This document shows positions 33,620 through 45,334 of a stretch of 64,000 bases of DNA, in pieces. The notes under the pieces were generated by a model that did no database searches, had not been told where the DNA came from, and worked only from the letters and a program-made list of their open reading frames with translations. Origin of the DNA: Andrena cerasifolii (Eukaryota; Arthropoda; Insecta; Hymenoptera; Andrenidae); contig NC_135118.1 in assembly GCF_050908995.1 (NCBI RefSeq), positions 1,922,001-1,986,000 of the forward strand, read 5' to 3'. Position 1 is the stretch's first letter. Each line of letters starts with the position of its first letter. A program made the position numbers and the translations under genes.

Positions 33620-35880
33620 GTTCCCAGGTGTTCGCCTCCGATTGCTTTGAATTTTGAATATGTTTTAGAGGAACGAAAAATAAGATACACGTGTTTTTTT
33701 TATAGCGGCCCGTTTTCATATTTAGGGGGTGAAACCAACCCCCAAAGTTATAAAATTTTCAGGTTTTCATCTCCGATTGCTTTGGTTTTTGGATATGTTT
33801 TAAAGGGCCGAAAAATAAGATACACGTGTTTTTTTTATAGCGGCCCGTTTTTATATTTAGGGGTGAAATCAACCCCCAAAGTTATACGATTTTCAGGTGT
33901 TTATCGCCGATTGCTTTGGTTTTTGGATATGTTTTAGAGAAACGAAAAATAAGAAATACGTGTATTTTTATTTTGGCCTGCTTGAATGTTTAGGGGGTGA
34001 AACCACCCAACAATTTTCATAAGAATAGTTGGTGCCCGCCTCCGATTGCTTTGGTTTTTGAATATGTTTTAGATGAACGAAAAATAAGATACACGTGTTA
34101 TTTTATAGCGGCCCGTTTTCATATTTAGGGGGTGAAACCAACCCCCGAAGTTATAAAATTTTCAGGTTTTCATCTCCGATTGCTTTGGTTTTTGGATATG
34201 TTTTAGATGAACGAAAAATAAGATACACGTGTCTTTTTATAGCGGCCCGTTTTTATATTTAGAGGGTGGAATCAACCCCCAAAGTTATACGATTTTCAGG
34301 TTTTCATCTCCGATTGCTTTGGTTTTTGGATATGTTTTAGAGAACCGAAAAATAAGACTTTTTATAGCGGCCCGTTTTCATATTTAGGGGGTGAAACCAA
34401 CCCCCAAAGTTATACGATTTTCAGGTGTTTATCGCCGTTTGCTTTGGTTTTTGGATATGTTTTAGAGAAACGCAAAATAAGAAATACGTGTCTTTTTATT
34501 TTGGCCTGCTTGAATGTTTAGGGGGTGAAACCACCCAACAATGTTCATAAGAATAGTTGGTGCCCGCTTCCGATTGCTTTGGTTTTTGGATATGTTTTAG
34601 AGAACCCATATAACTTTGAGGGGTGGTTGCACCCCCTAAACATGCAAACAGGCCAAAATAAAGATACCTGTTTCTTATTTTTCGGCTCTCCAAAACATAT
34701 CTAAAATTCAAAGCAACCAGAGGCGGGCACCAACTATTCTTATGAACTTTGGGAGGTGGTTTCTATTGGAAATGGGTTGATAAATAAACCACAAAATACT
34801 TATTCTTTTGAAACTCTCGTTTATTAAACTAAGCTTGGAAGGACGTCGTACTGCACTGAAGGCAAGACTCGAAGTGAAGAGAAAACGCAAAGGCAATATG
34901 AAAAGTCTGTTGCCACTTGAGATAAAGGAATAGGCCTGCGTTCTGTCTTTTACCCTGTCAGTCAGGTATAGACAAACACACACAGACCCATGGGTCCGCT
35001 GACAGTTAGTTTACTGCTTTCGTCAGTGGTTGTCACACGTAACCAAATTCATTTTGGTTTTCTTGCTGACGCAATTGTTACTAATAATCCAACAGTTTTA
35101 CCCCCTAAACATTCAAGCAGGCCAAAATAAAAAGGCGCGTATTTCGTATTTTTCGGTCCTGTAAAATATATCCAAAAACCAAAGCAATCGGAGACACGAG
35201 CACCTGAAAATCTTATAACTTTGGGGAGTAGTTTCACCCCCTTAATATGAAAATTGGCCGCTATAAAAAACACGTATATCTAATTTTTCGGTCCTCTAAA
35301 GCATATCAAAAAACCAAACCAGTCGGAGGCGGGCACCGACTATTCTTATGAACTTTGGGGGGTGGTTTCACCCCCTAAACATGCATACGAGCCAAAATAA
35401 AAAGATACGTATTTCTTATTTTTCGGTTCTCTAAACCATATCCAAAAACCAAAGCAATCGGCAATAAAACCTGAAAATCTTATAACTTTGGGGGTTGATT
35501 TCACCCCTAAATATGAAAACGGGCCGCTATAAAAAGACACGTGTATCTTATTTTTCGGTTCTCTAAACCATATCCAAAAACCAAAGCCATCGGAGGCGGG
35601 CACCAATTATTCTTATGAACATTGTTGAGTGGTTTCACCCCCTAAACATTCAAGCAGGACAAAATAAAAAGACACGTATTTCTTATTTTTCGTTTCTCTA
35701 AAACATATCCAAAAACCAAAGCAATCGGCGATAAACACCTGAAAATTTTATAACTTTGGGGGTTGATTTCACCCCCTAAATATGAAAACGGGCCGTTATA
35801 AAAAGACACGTGTATCTTATTTTTCGGTTCTCTAAAACATTTCCAAAATTCAAAGCAATCGGAGGCGGACACCTGGGAAC
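33620..35880. repeat. Foldback array of about 134-bp repeats in two facing blocks
   Basis: About seven direct copies (33620-34610) spaced 125-135 bp apart each carry CCGATTGCTTTGGTTTTTGG, CGAAAAATAAGA, TATAGCGGCCCGTTTT and GGGGGTGAAACCA. From about 34610 to 35880 the same units follow in the opposite orientation (CCAAAAACCAAAGCAATCGG). The outer ends are AGGTTCCCAGGTGTTCGCCT and its inverse. Tandem repeats forming both arms is the layout of foldback (FB-type) elements. No internal gene was found. Confidence 0.85.
34763..35091 (-). mobile_element. Solo LTR, probably Copia-type
   Basis: Read on the minus strand, the insert starts TGTTGGATTATTAGTAAC and ends CCCATTTCCAATA, with short inverted ends of Copia style (TGTTGGA / TCCAATA). 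An AATAAA-type signal (TTTAATAAACGAG) sits in the last third, as in LTRs. Flanks GTTTC and GTTTT suggest a 5-bp duplication. It lies at the centre of the foldback array. No internal retrotransposon sequence is present. Confidence 0.55.
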
Positions 35881-35904
35881 CTCTCCTTGTTAGAAGAAAA
35901 CGTT

Positions 35905-36010
35905 GGAAGACGTCCCGAAAGCGAACATTCTTAATTACGACGAGACGAATCTTAGGGACAACCCGGGAACGAAAAAAACCTGTTTTCGGCGTGGGGTGCA
36001 GAACGCATTT
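35905..36010 (+). pseudogene. Pogo/Tigger transposase, first catalytic block
   Basis: After the repeat array the transposase resumes as EDVPKANILNYDETNLRDNP, then GTKKTCFRRG. The NYDETNL block holds the first catalytic aspartate of the DDE domain. The remainder of the DDE domain is missing, and a stop follows 30 codons later. Together with 33380-33615 this dates the array insertion after the transposase was present. Confidence 0.75.
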
Positions 36011-36168
36011 TAAGTCTTTTTAAATTTTTTTTTTTTTTTTTAAACATTTTGGTAATACTAGTCTCATGTATCCATTAGAATAAGAACGATTGCTCAATCA
36101 TAACTCAATAATGAGTTTTAGGCATGTTTTCACTGAAAAATATCACGTCGGCAAAGACAACCCAACTG

Positions 36169-36595
36169 ACAAGGGAAGATCCCGAACCCGAAATTCAAAA
36201 AATTTTGAAACTGAATACGTAGGGGATTTCCTCCTGGTTACAACGTAATTTTTGTTTGCTGCCCATATTCACTCGAAGGGGATGAAATTAACTCTCGAAA
36301 ATTCGGCTATTTTTCGATTTTCTGTTATAACTCGCGAACTGTAAGAGATAGAAAAAAAGTTTCGAGACAAAAGTTATTTCTTTTAATTAGATCTACCATT
36401 TGGTAAAAAATTATTTTACAGTTCACGAGTTATAACACAAATCGGTAAATAACCGGCTTTACAGCGGTCAATTACACCCCCTTAGAGTGAATTTGGACAG
36501 CAAACAAAAATTGCATTGTAATCAGGAGGAAATTCTCTACATATTCACAAAGTTTCAGATTTTTTCAAATTTTCCCGTTCGCGATGTTCCCCTGT
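36169..36595. mobile_element. Palindromic MITE (ACAAGGGAAGATC family), copy 1
   Basis: Ends ACAAGGGAAGATCCCGAACC and (reverse complement) ACAGGGGAACATCGCGAACG. Arms share TTACAACGTAATTTTTGTTT and TTCGGCTATTTT-type sequence. A close relative is at 42008-42426. It is inserted in the Tigger-like element. Confidence 0.75.
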
Positions 36596-36924
36596 GAGCG
36601 AGTAACTTTGCCCACCATGTTTTTGGCATTTTAAAAGCGTACGTTTATGCAAAGATTTTTTTTTAAAGTTTATTTAAATCTGCACCGTATAATAGTATTT
36701 AAAAAAAAAAAAAATTGGATGCACTAGGAGTGCTAACAACGTTATTTGAAGTTCAAAAGTGGGCAAAGTCACCCCAGTTTACGGTACTTATTGTGATAAT
36801 AAATTTACTTAACCCTTGAGTAATCAATATATGTGCTCATGATGAATGTTTTGTTACTGTATTATTGAGAAAGACGATTTTAATTATTTACCCTAAAGTA
36901 CTGCTATTCTAATGTTCACAGCTG

Positions 36925-37448
36925 TATAAAAGAATTTATGCATCGCCGTTTCAGTAATTTGTCAATACACAGACCCACTTCAGTGGTGGACGTGCGACAC
37001 AAAAACCGTGAATAAAGTTCGTATAAACGTGTGTTCTATGTATTTGACCTCGCTCCGAAGTTGTAGTCATTTTTACATTTCAGTAATTCATAATGACAAA
37101 CAGATATTATAACCAATTCTACTAAGCTGTTTCAATTTTCGTTTTCGTGTGTGGGGGATTATCAGGTTAATTTTATGTCAATTTCTTAAACGACCAATTA
37201 AGTGAACTATTGGAAAAACTCGCCCTTGATGCCGCGCGTCGCATGTGGTTTATCTATGACGGTGCACCGCCATATTTTAGCCACATTTTTTCCACATTTG
37301 TTTTATGTTTTCTGAAAAACTCTGCAGCACGACTGTAGGCTTTCAGTCAGACCGACGCGACGCGGCGCACGGTTCTTACAAAGGTGAACAACTGCACGTT
37401 ACTGGAATATGTATAAAAAAAAGAGTGTATCTCCAGAACAAGGTTAAA
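36925..37448. other. Intron between elements, nothing recognised
   Basis: Moderate GC near 37210-37400. No terminal repeats or frames of interest. Confidence 0.35.
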
Positions 37449-37802
37449 TAAGGTGAATTTCCCAATTTCTGCTCATTTAAGAGGTAACTCGTCATAATGA
37501 AGGTGTAAAAAATTTGCAGAGTAATTTATTAATTCTTTAATAATAAATCAACCAATTGGAAAACTATTTAAGAAATATATTTCGATGTTTAACTATTAGT
37601 AATTTGTAATTAAATATAATGCTCTAAATGTCCGTATTTCTGCTCATGAAAAATAGCGATGTATATATTGCCCCAAGCACGTGCTGCACTCGCGTAAATG
37701 TTCAAATAATTTAGAATTATTTTGTTGCAACTATAGTGCAAACGTAACGCATATAATAAGAGGAAAAATACGAAATCAGCAGAAATTGGGATATTCACCT
37801 TA
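37449..37802. mobile_element. Palindromic MITE (AAGGTGAATTTCCC family), copy 1
   Basis: Ends TAAGGTGAATTTCCCAATTT and (reverse complement) TAAGGTGAATATCCCAATTT. The interior includes GCACTCGCGTAAATGTTCAA and TAATTTAGAATTATTTTGTT. Copy 2 is inverted at 54001-54314. Confidence 0.75.
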
Positions 37803-38302
37803 GAGTACATATTATTATGAATTTTTTCCACTGTTTTTGTGCCTCCTGTTCATCGTCCAAGTGGGTCCCACATATTATTGTACACCCTGTATAGGAGAAC
37901 AAATGTAGAGATACCGTGACAACCGCATATTAGTGGAAGCAAGTGTGGACGTTGCACAATTTCAATAGTAGTTTAATATAGATTTCTGCGATTTTCCATT
38001 AAGTTTTTATACGAAGCAAGATGCTTTAGCCACGAATGCAATCGAAAGTGTGATTGAAAGACCCAAATGATGTGGGCTACCTCACTTATCTTTTCATTAA
38101 ACAAGCCTCTCTGTATAGGTATAACGCACCCTACGTGCGCGTATGCGGAAACGACGCGTCTAATAATAGGCGACACGTTTACCGTCGACACTTATTGGGT
38201 AGCTTACTTACGAGAAATGTTCCGACATATGCCTATATATATATATATTTTATACAGAATTGTTTTGTTTTTCAAGTATCCATATTTTTGTTTGAATTAA
38301 GT

Positions 38303-39802
38303 GAGGGCTCGGATGCAATAAGGGGATTAGCGCTCGAAAATGGGAAAAATTATTGTCGAAACGTTAAGAAATATTGGAAAATTAAATGTTGTTAAACTGT
38401 ATTTTAAAAATATAATGTTGTAAAGCTCGCCACCACACACATTTTTTCTATTTACAGTTTTTTGTATCCAATCATTAGTATTCGAGATAAAAATTATAAA
38501 CAAAAAAAATTTCTTCGACCAAAATCATTATTTCTTTAAACATAAATTGCGATAACTCGAGTAAATATTAACGGATCGTTATGAGACTTGAAACATAAAA
38601 CTCAGAAAACTCTAGCGAAGCCGTGAAATGTATGCACAAATCTCTTATGTTAAAAAATGTAATAATATTTAATTTAAAAGTAATACTGGACATAACCCAT
38701 GTCTTTCAACGTTCGCCGGTAAAAAGTATCGAGGGAATTTTGAGGTACATATAACTTGCAGCGACAAAGTTTTTTCTTAATATACAAGGAAGTTTTTCAC
38801 CAATTTTCACACTGATTAATAAATAATTGTAGAAGATATGACGATATATACAAGTCTTGCGCGGCACCAACAGTCAGCAGCTGCGGTACAATCGCGTCAC
38901 ACTGCAAAGACATGACCTTCTCACTATTATAAGATTATATATTACAAAAAAATATTGCGATATTATTTTCGAAATATTTAGTAACATTTTTATTATAGTA
39001 TTTACACGCAATATTTACAGTATTTACACTGTTTTGTTTACAATATTCTGTTCTTTTATAAATTTTTTTTTCTCCTTTTTCCTATATTTCCTTTATGCTT
39101 ATCTTTTCTTCTTTATTTATTTATTTATTTATTTTTATTTTTTTTATCGCAATATTTTTTTGTAATATATAATCATATAATAGTGAGAACGTCATGTCTT
39201 TGCAGTGTGACGCGATTGTACGCAGTTGCTGACTGTTGGTGCCGCGCGGGATTTATATATATCGTCATATCTTCTATAATTATTTATTAATCACTGTGAA
39301 AATTGGTGAAAAACTTCCTTGTATATTAAGAAAAAACTTTGTCGCTGCAAGTTATATGTACCCCAAAATTCCCTCGATACTTTTTAACGGCGAACGTTGA
39401 AAAACATGGGTTATGTCCAGTATTACTTTTTAATTAAATATTTTTACATTTTTTAACATAAGAGATTTGTGCATACATTTCACGGCTTTGCTAGAGTTTT
39501 CTGAGTTTTATGTTTGAAGTCTCATAACGATCCGTTAATATTTACTCAAGTTATCGCAATTTATGTTTAAAGAAATAATGATTTTGATCGAAGAAATTTT
39601 TTTTGTTTATAATTTTTATCTCGAATACTAATGATTGGATAAAAAAACTGTAAATAGAAAAAATGTGTGTCGTGGCGAGCTTTACAACATTATATTTTTA
39701 AAATACAGTTTAACAACATTTAATTTTCCAATATTTCTTAACGTTTGGACAATAATTTTTCCCATTTTCGAGCGCTAGTCCCCTTATTGCATCCGAGCCC
39801 TC
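38303..39802. repeat. 1.5-kb palindrome
   Basis: Two arms of about 750 bp match with few differences. The left begins GAGGGCTCGGATGCAATAAG and the right ends CTTATTGCATCCGAGCCCTC. ACTAATGATTGGATA, ATAACGATCCGTTAATATTT, AACTTTGTCGCTGCAAGTTA and GACGCGATTGTAC recur inverted. The centre (39060-39170) is an AT-rich tract of TTTATTTA repeats. There is no gene, so it is the highest-identity long hairpin in the window. Confidence 0.88.
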
Positions 39803-40106
39803 AATTACTTCATAACAAATATGCTAAAATATGCTTTGGCCTTTCCTCTTTAATATATTGTAAATGAAAAGTTGAGAAAATACATACAAAATGAATGAAA
39901 AAATGTTATTTGGACGAAGATAAAATGTATCAATCTACCCCACTGCGGGGCTAGTTGATACGCTATTCTGTTTTCAATTTTTTTCATTTTTATTTGAATT
40001 AATTACTTCATAACAAATATGCCAAAATATACTTTGGTCCTTCCTCTTTAATATATTCTAAATGAAAAGTTGAGAAAATACATACAAAATGAATGAAAAA
40101 AATGTG
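39803..40106 (+). repeat. 198-bp-spaced tandem duplication
   Basis: AATTACTTCATAACAAATATG through TGAATGAAAAAA at 39803-39907 is repeated at 40002-40106 with a few substitutions (CTTTGGCCTTTCC versus CTTTGGTCCTTCC). Direct repeats directly flank the right end of the 1.5-kb palindrome, and TTTGAATTAA occurs both left of the palindrome and at 39991. Confidence 0.75.
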
Positions 40107-41300
40107 ATTTGTTTGATCAATTTGTTTGTATCAAAACTATTTATTTTTTCTTTATATAAACGGAAAAAGGGTAAACCAATCAGTAATTGACCGCATACCA
40201 GTGAATGACCATTAGGCAAAGAAATGTGAATTATAAATTTAAACATTATTATATGTTTATAAATGGAGTGTAGTTGCACTTTTAATATCCTATATTTTTA
40301 GTTACGCGTATTAAGCAAACATTAATAACCACAATTCTTATTAAAAGTATGCGGTCATTTACTGGGCTTCTAAAGGTTTTGCATTGAATAATTGTTTTTT
40401 TTAAAGAAAAATAAATTTAAATGCAATTTCAACAGTTGTTTTGTTGTTACACATAAATATATTCAAGTATTAATCTCAAAGGTCCACAGATTCAACAATT
40501 CGGTCATTCACTGGTTGGTTTACCCTAGTTAAAAAAAAAAAGATTGTTAACGCCAATGTACACACTCGTACGCTGGATCGTAGGAAATAATTAAACAACA
40601 ATCTTCACATATCTCGCTCTAATGTAGCTACATATATACATATATACGGTCTCTCCTAATCGTTACAGCGAAAAAAAACATCAACGAACTTTGGGGTAAA
40701 ACTCCTGGTATTAGTTTATACCTTGTTTCGTATTAGTTCGAATAATATAAGTCTGATCCTACGAAAACTTTTGACTCGCGTGTAACAACCAAATTTGGTC
40801 CTGATCGGTTAAAAAAATCGGGATAAAAAGTATCCTATATGTTATTCCTGGTCCTAGACTACGTATATACAAAATTTCACAAAGATCGGTTGCGTAGTTG
40901 CGACTAGATTGAGTAACAAACGTCCAAACACACTTTCGCATTTATTAGGTACTAGCGTCCCCGTCTCGGCTTCGCCCGAGATATTAGCGTGACCGATTCA
41001 TGTTTATTAGAACCAATATCTTCTAAGGAAATTAAGTATTTTGGAAGAATTATTTCTTCATAATATTTCGGAAAAGATAACATTCTCTTCTTTGCGGGAT
41101 TTATTTTCCCTCCAGCGTAACACATACCAGGTGCTTCTTCGTTCTATGTTAATAACGCGTTTTTTAGACATGTTACATAGCCTATGTCCATACTAGAGTA
41201 TTCAGGAATATCGTGTTAAAATTTCAGGAAAATCAGTTCAATAGGTCTTGAGTTTTGCGCGATCATAAAAGTCGACACTCTCTTTATATAATAGTATAGA
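40107..41300. other. Intron between repeats; CCAATCAGTAA / GGTCATTCACTGG inverted pair
   Basis: GGGTAAACCAATCAGTAATTGACCGCATACCAG-type sequence near 40168 is partly mirrored by GGTCATTCACTGGTTGGTTTACCC near 40502, which suggests a decayed pogo-like MITE (about 40168-40526). The remainder is unremarkable. Confidence 0.4.
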
Positions 41301-41303
41301 TAT

Positions 41304-41405
41304 AGATATGGATATAGATATAGATATAGATATAGATATAGATATAGATATAGATATAGATATAGATATAGATATAGATATAGATATAGATATAGATATA
41401 GATAT
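41304..41405. repeat. (GATATA)n microsatellite
   Basis: About 17 near-perfect GATATA units. The long aspartate-isoleucine or serine-isoleucine frames across it are artefacts of the 6-bp period. Confidence 0.95.
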
Positions 41406-42007
41406 TAGTAGGATAATAGGATTAGTAGGATTGTGCGAAAGAAGTCGCACAAAGAGTCGTGTTTACTTTATAGTTAACAGATTGCATTGTTCTATTCACC
41501 CATCGTTTTTGACATCTTTCATGTATGTATCTTTATCAGCTTACCTTCAAACGTTTTTACATTTAATTAGTTTTCTTTGTAGTCAAACACCGACTTGCAC
41601 ATATAAAACTAAAGACTGTGCATTGTGCTAATATTATAAAAATATAGTTTGACTGTGCAAAGTAAAATGGATACCGTTTTTTTATCAAGAAATAATTAAT
41701 ATTATCTTAACAATGAGTGGCCGACAATGCGTCACGGTATTTTTCGCAGTCATCTTGTAGATATTGATCTTTCGTTGGGAATAACGTTTTTTAGATTATG
41801 CATGGCGGCCACATTCGCTCGTTGTCAGCTTACCTCCCTTCCTTGAGATTAAAGCGACAAATTAGTAGGGTGAACTTTGGTAAGTCCGTGATAGTTTTAG
41901 AATTTGTCTATTAACTGCTAATATTTACATATTCTGAAAGTGAGTCTGGGATATAATGATAGGTCAGACTACAGAGAAACAAATAATAGTTTAACAGAAA
42001 TTTACTA

Positions 42008-42426
42008 ACAAGGGAAGATCCCGAACCAGAAAATTCAAAAAATTCTGAAACTTTGTGAATACGTAGGGGATTTCCTCCTGATTACAACGCAATTTTTGTT
42101 TGCTGCCCAAATTCACTCGAGGGGGGTGAAATTAACCCCCGAAAATTCGGCTATTTTGTGTTATAACTCGGGAACTGTAAGAGATAGAAAAAAAATTTCA
42201 AGACAAAAGTTACTTCTTTTAATTAGATCTATCATTTGGTGAAAAAAATATTTTACAGTTCACGAGTTGTAACAGAAAATCGGAAAATAACCGGATTTTC
42301 AGGGGTCAATTACACCCCCTTAGAGTAAATTTGGGCAGCAAAGTAAAATTGCGTTGTAATCAGGGGCAAATTCCCTACATATTCACGAAGTTTCAGAATT
42401 TTTTGAATTTCCGGATGTTCCCTTGT
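42008..42426. mobile_element. Palindromic MITE (ACAAGGGAAGATC family), copy 2
   Basis: Ends ACAAGGGAAGATCCCGAACC and (reverse complement) ACAAGGGAACATCCGGAAAT. It matches copy 1 along its full length, including GGGGGTGAAATTAACCCCC. The flanking duplication is unclear. Confidence 0.78.
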
Positions 42427-42736
42427 AAGTATATTTAATTGAAAATATACAAAATTAAGTGGTAATTATGCAGGCTTTCGTCAACAAGCACGCTTCCCAA
42501 CACTTCACCCTGTCTTTCTTGAGATAGCTATTAAAAAACGTGGGACTAACTTCGACCTTCGGTACCCTCGCCCAAGGCGAACCGATAGGGGCGCGAAGCG
42601 TTATTTCGGTTTTGCCGCAAGGGCTGCCTGCCTGTAGGACCCTGCTGGCAGTTGAATTTTTGCAGCAGTCAGTCACAGAGCGGTCAGTTAGAGCTCGTAT
42701 TCACTGTAAACCTCCATGTATCGGCTTTTGAATAAA

Positions 42737-42850
42737 CTTGAAAAAGATAAAAAACAAGCGCGCACCAGGAATCGAACCGAAGACCTCCACAGCACCGTAG
42801 CCAAACATCTTAATATCGCAGCTACGACCGTTGCTTGCTAAGAATGTTTG
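42737..42850 (-). repeat. Possible tRNA-related sequence (SINE-like)
   Basis: The minus strand contains GGTTCGATTCC, a good pol III B-box, near 42770, and a T-rich stretch follows GGTGCGCGCTTG. A plausible A-box is not clear and the T-arm does not pair well. It could be a degenerate tRNA-derived SINE head. Confidence 0.25.
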
Positions 42851-43473
42851 CGCAACTGAAATACTACTGTCGCGCAAAACTTTGAACTGAAATTTCTCGA
42901 AAACGAAGGCCCACTGTACAAAAACCCTTTACGGTTTTGTGTTGTATTCCGTATTTTTCGTATTACTTTTATTTTATTAAATAACTTTATACAAATAACG
43001 GAAACTAAGACGATTACAGATAAATACTAGATTATAAATTCAGAACTAGATTCTCGTGTCCAGACTATTCGGACTGAAGTGCTCAAGTGCTTCTGACTGG
43101 AAGAATTGCGTGTAATATATATATATATATATATGTACGGTTTTCGGTAAGCTGAAAAGTGGGGGTTGTCCTGAGTTTAACGGTCGTTAAGGGATGAGGC
43201 ATAGAGATCGAGGTTCAAGGATGAGTAATAGGGTACGGATAAGGTCATAAAAGAAGGACTTCAGGATGCTTACTATTGCTATCTGGAAAACTAACGCGCT
43301 GACTAATACTTTATATAGATTTAAATGACGTTGGTATACAACATTTGTAACACTAGGTGTGCACTACAATGTCCACCCAGTCTCATTCCAGAACCGATTG
43401 TATAACCTGTGCGTTCTCCTTGTTAGTGTTTAAGTTTTTAACGAGAGTTCTAATTTCCTGGTACACAACAACA

Positions 43474-43679
43474 TAGGGTAAAGGACCCAATTACTGACAT
43501 CTAATCGATTACAGTCACCTGAAGCTATTTTACTTAAAATAACGAATAAATAAACGTTGTAAAGTCGTACACAAAATACTACAGATTATATACTATAGTT
43601 CATTTATTCGCTATTTTAAGTAAAATAGCTCAAGGTCACAGTAATTGGTTAGGTGTCAGCAATAGGGTCCTTCACCCTA
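43474..43679. mobile_element. Pogo-like TA-flanked MITE, about 200 bp
   Basis: TA-GGGTAAAGGACCCAATTACTG on the left and CAATAGGGTCCTTCACCC-TA on the right are inverted. The centre holds GCTATTTTACTTAAAATA and its inverse TATTTTAAGTAAAATAGC. It directly abuts the left end of the 6.3-kb palindrome. Confidence 0.75.
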
Positions 43680-44491
43680 CTCTGGTGGTAATTATTTACT
43701 TTGGCGATTCCTCACCGATTTTAGGATATATTGTCGGGGACTCGATTCTGAACGATTTTTCCTATACATGTTACTGTCGCTCGGTTTTAATTTCCGAGAT
43801 ATTCGCAAAAATATTTTTTAAATTTCTTGCTTTGGTGTTATAATTTCTGTTACTGTTGGGTTAGGTTTAGTATGACTAAATATAAGTGCACTTCACAGTC
43901 AAAATTATTTTCATTTATTATTGAGGACCCGAGAACGGGCGGGAGGAAACCAAAGATTCGACACTTTGATACTTTGTCAAGCTCCGTCTTTCACTCGAGC
44001 TCGAGCTCGACCCGCGGGCGGGCCTATACACAGTTACTCACACAATTAAGCGTACACCCAGGTTGGTAATGAAAATCGACGAAAAAATGAATACACATTT
44101 TCAAAAATGAAAACACAATATATATTTTATTCGTATATTTTACTAAATAATTCGTAAAAAAATCTAAATAAAATTGACTATTTGTCTATATTTAACAGAA
44201 ATTGTAAAAGTATACGTATTTTAGTGACACGAAATTGAGCGTACACGTAGGAACTTTCACATTACGCAGGCCTGTATTGGTTAAATGTTGGTACTATTGA
44301 AAAGGAAGTCCCGCGAAATGTCTTTCAAAGTTCGGTTGCTCAGGAACCAGCAACAGAAAACTATCTGCTATCCGTAGATCGACGATTATAATAGCAGCAT
44401 GGCTAATAAGAGGAATCAGACTGACATTTCAATACGAAATCTTATTGTAAAATTATATTCGCAAGGTAAATCCTTTCGTCAAGTAAGGAAA

Positions 44492-44996
44492 ATCCCCATA
44501 AAAAAACTTGAAAAAAAGTAAAAAAATTACGCCAAGTACATGAAACAAATAAATCACAAAAAAAGAAGATAATAATATAAATCGCAAAAAAAAATATATC
44601 TGCTTAATATTATTTAATAATACATTTTTTCTTTTTATAAATAGCCATTGTTATAATTGGCGCAAATTTTTTGTATATCATTAATTTTGTAAAGCTATTA
44701 ATTTACGACAATGTTTTTAAATTGGATCCGTTTTGATCGGTTAATTAAAGCACCGTTAGAAAGCGCAGTTAGAAAGCACCTTTATGTACTTGCAGCTCAT
44801 TTTGATTTCACATCTTTTTTTACATTGTATATTTTCTTTTTTTTTCTGATTTATATTATTATCTTCTATTTTTTCTGGTTGTATATTTTCTTCTATTTTT
44901 TTTGCGATTTATATTATTATCTTCTTTTTTTGTGATTTATTTCTTTCATGTACTTGGCGTAATTTTTTTACTTTTTTCAAGTTTTTTTATGGGGAT
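44492..44996. mobile_element. Palindromic MITE (ACGCCAAGTACATG family), copy 1
   Basis: The left arm ATCCCCATAAAAAAACTTGA and TTACGCCAAGTACATGAAAC recurs inverted at 44925-44996, flanking AT-rich sequence with TAATAATATAAATCGC. Copy 2 is at 58638-59156. Confidence 0.75.
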
Positions 44997-45334
44997 GTAC
45001 AATGACGGACGACGATCCCTGCCGAATGATTCCGAGAGTCGACGAATCGACGAACGAAACTTGTGTTTGTTCATCGGTGTGCGTGCAACGCGTATACGTA
45101 TTATGTTTGACGAAAAAATTCCTTGGAGAATCAGAATCAGAAGAAAAACCATATCGTAACTGACAGATCCATGAGACGATATTACGATATCTCTGTTATG
45201 CGCGGACCGATTTTATTGAAATTGGTCTTATTCGAAAGCTTATATGCGGTTTACATAAGAAAAATGCCTTTAAATTTTGAAAATATTGCAGGCGTGATGA
45301 GATATTAAGGAAATAAGTGTCAGGTTAGGTTGGA

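Larger units (their letters stand above)
33138..36784 (+). mobile_element. Tigger/pogo-like element nested in the Tc1-like element
   Basis: Ends CCGCAAACTAGGGCGACTTT and (reverse complement) CCGTAAACTGGGGTGACTTT are flanked by TA (33136-33137; 36785-36786). It splits the right terminal repeat of the Tc1-like element. It carries pieces of a pogo-type transposase at 33380-33615 and 35905-36010. Two further inserts separate or follow these pieces (33620-35880 and 36169-36595). Confidence 0.85.
29928..36924 (+). mobile_element. Tc1-like transposon swollen to 7 kb by nested insertions
   Basis: Ends CAGCTGTGAACATTAAAATA and (reverse complement) CAGCTGTGAACATTAGAATA are flanked by TA (29926-29927; 36925-36926). 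The long terminal repeats continue through GCAGTACTTTAGGGTAAATA, ACTCAAGGGTTAAGTAAA and GGTTAATCC, and the right one is split by the element at 33138-36784. A broken transposase starts at 30229. Other insertions lie at 30430-30920, 31620-32690 and within them. The outermost layer is the oldest. Confidence 0.85.

Noticed and set aside
33308..33937. A single 209-codon protein
   Set aside because: Only about 75 residues are Tigger-like; the rest is translated repeat array.
41238..41631. Asp-Ile and Ser-Ile repeat proteins on both strands
   Set aside because: They are the translation of a GATATA microsatellite; no flanking coding signal.
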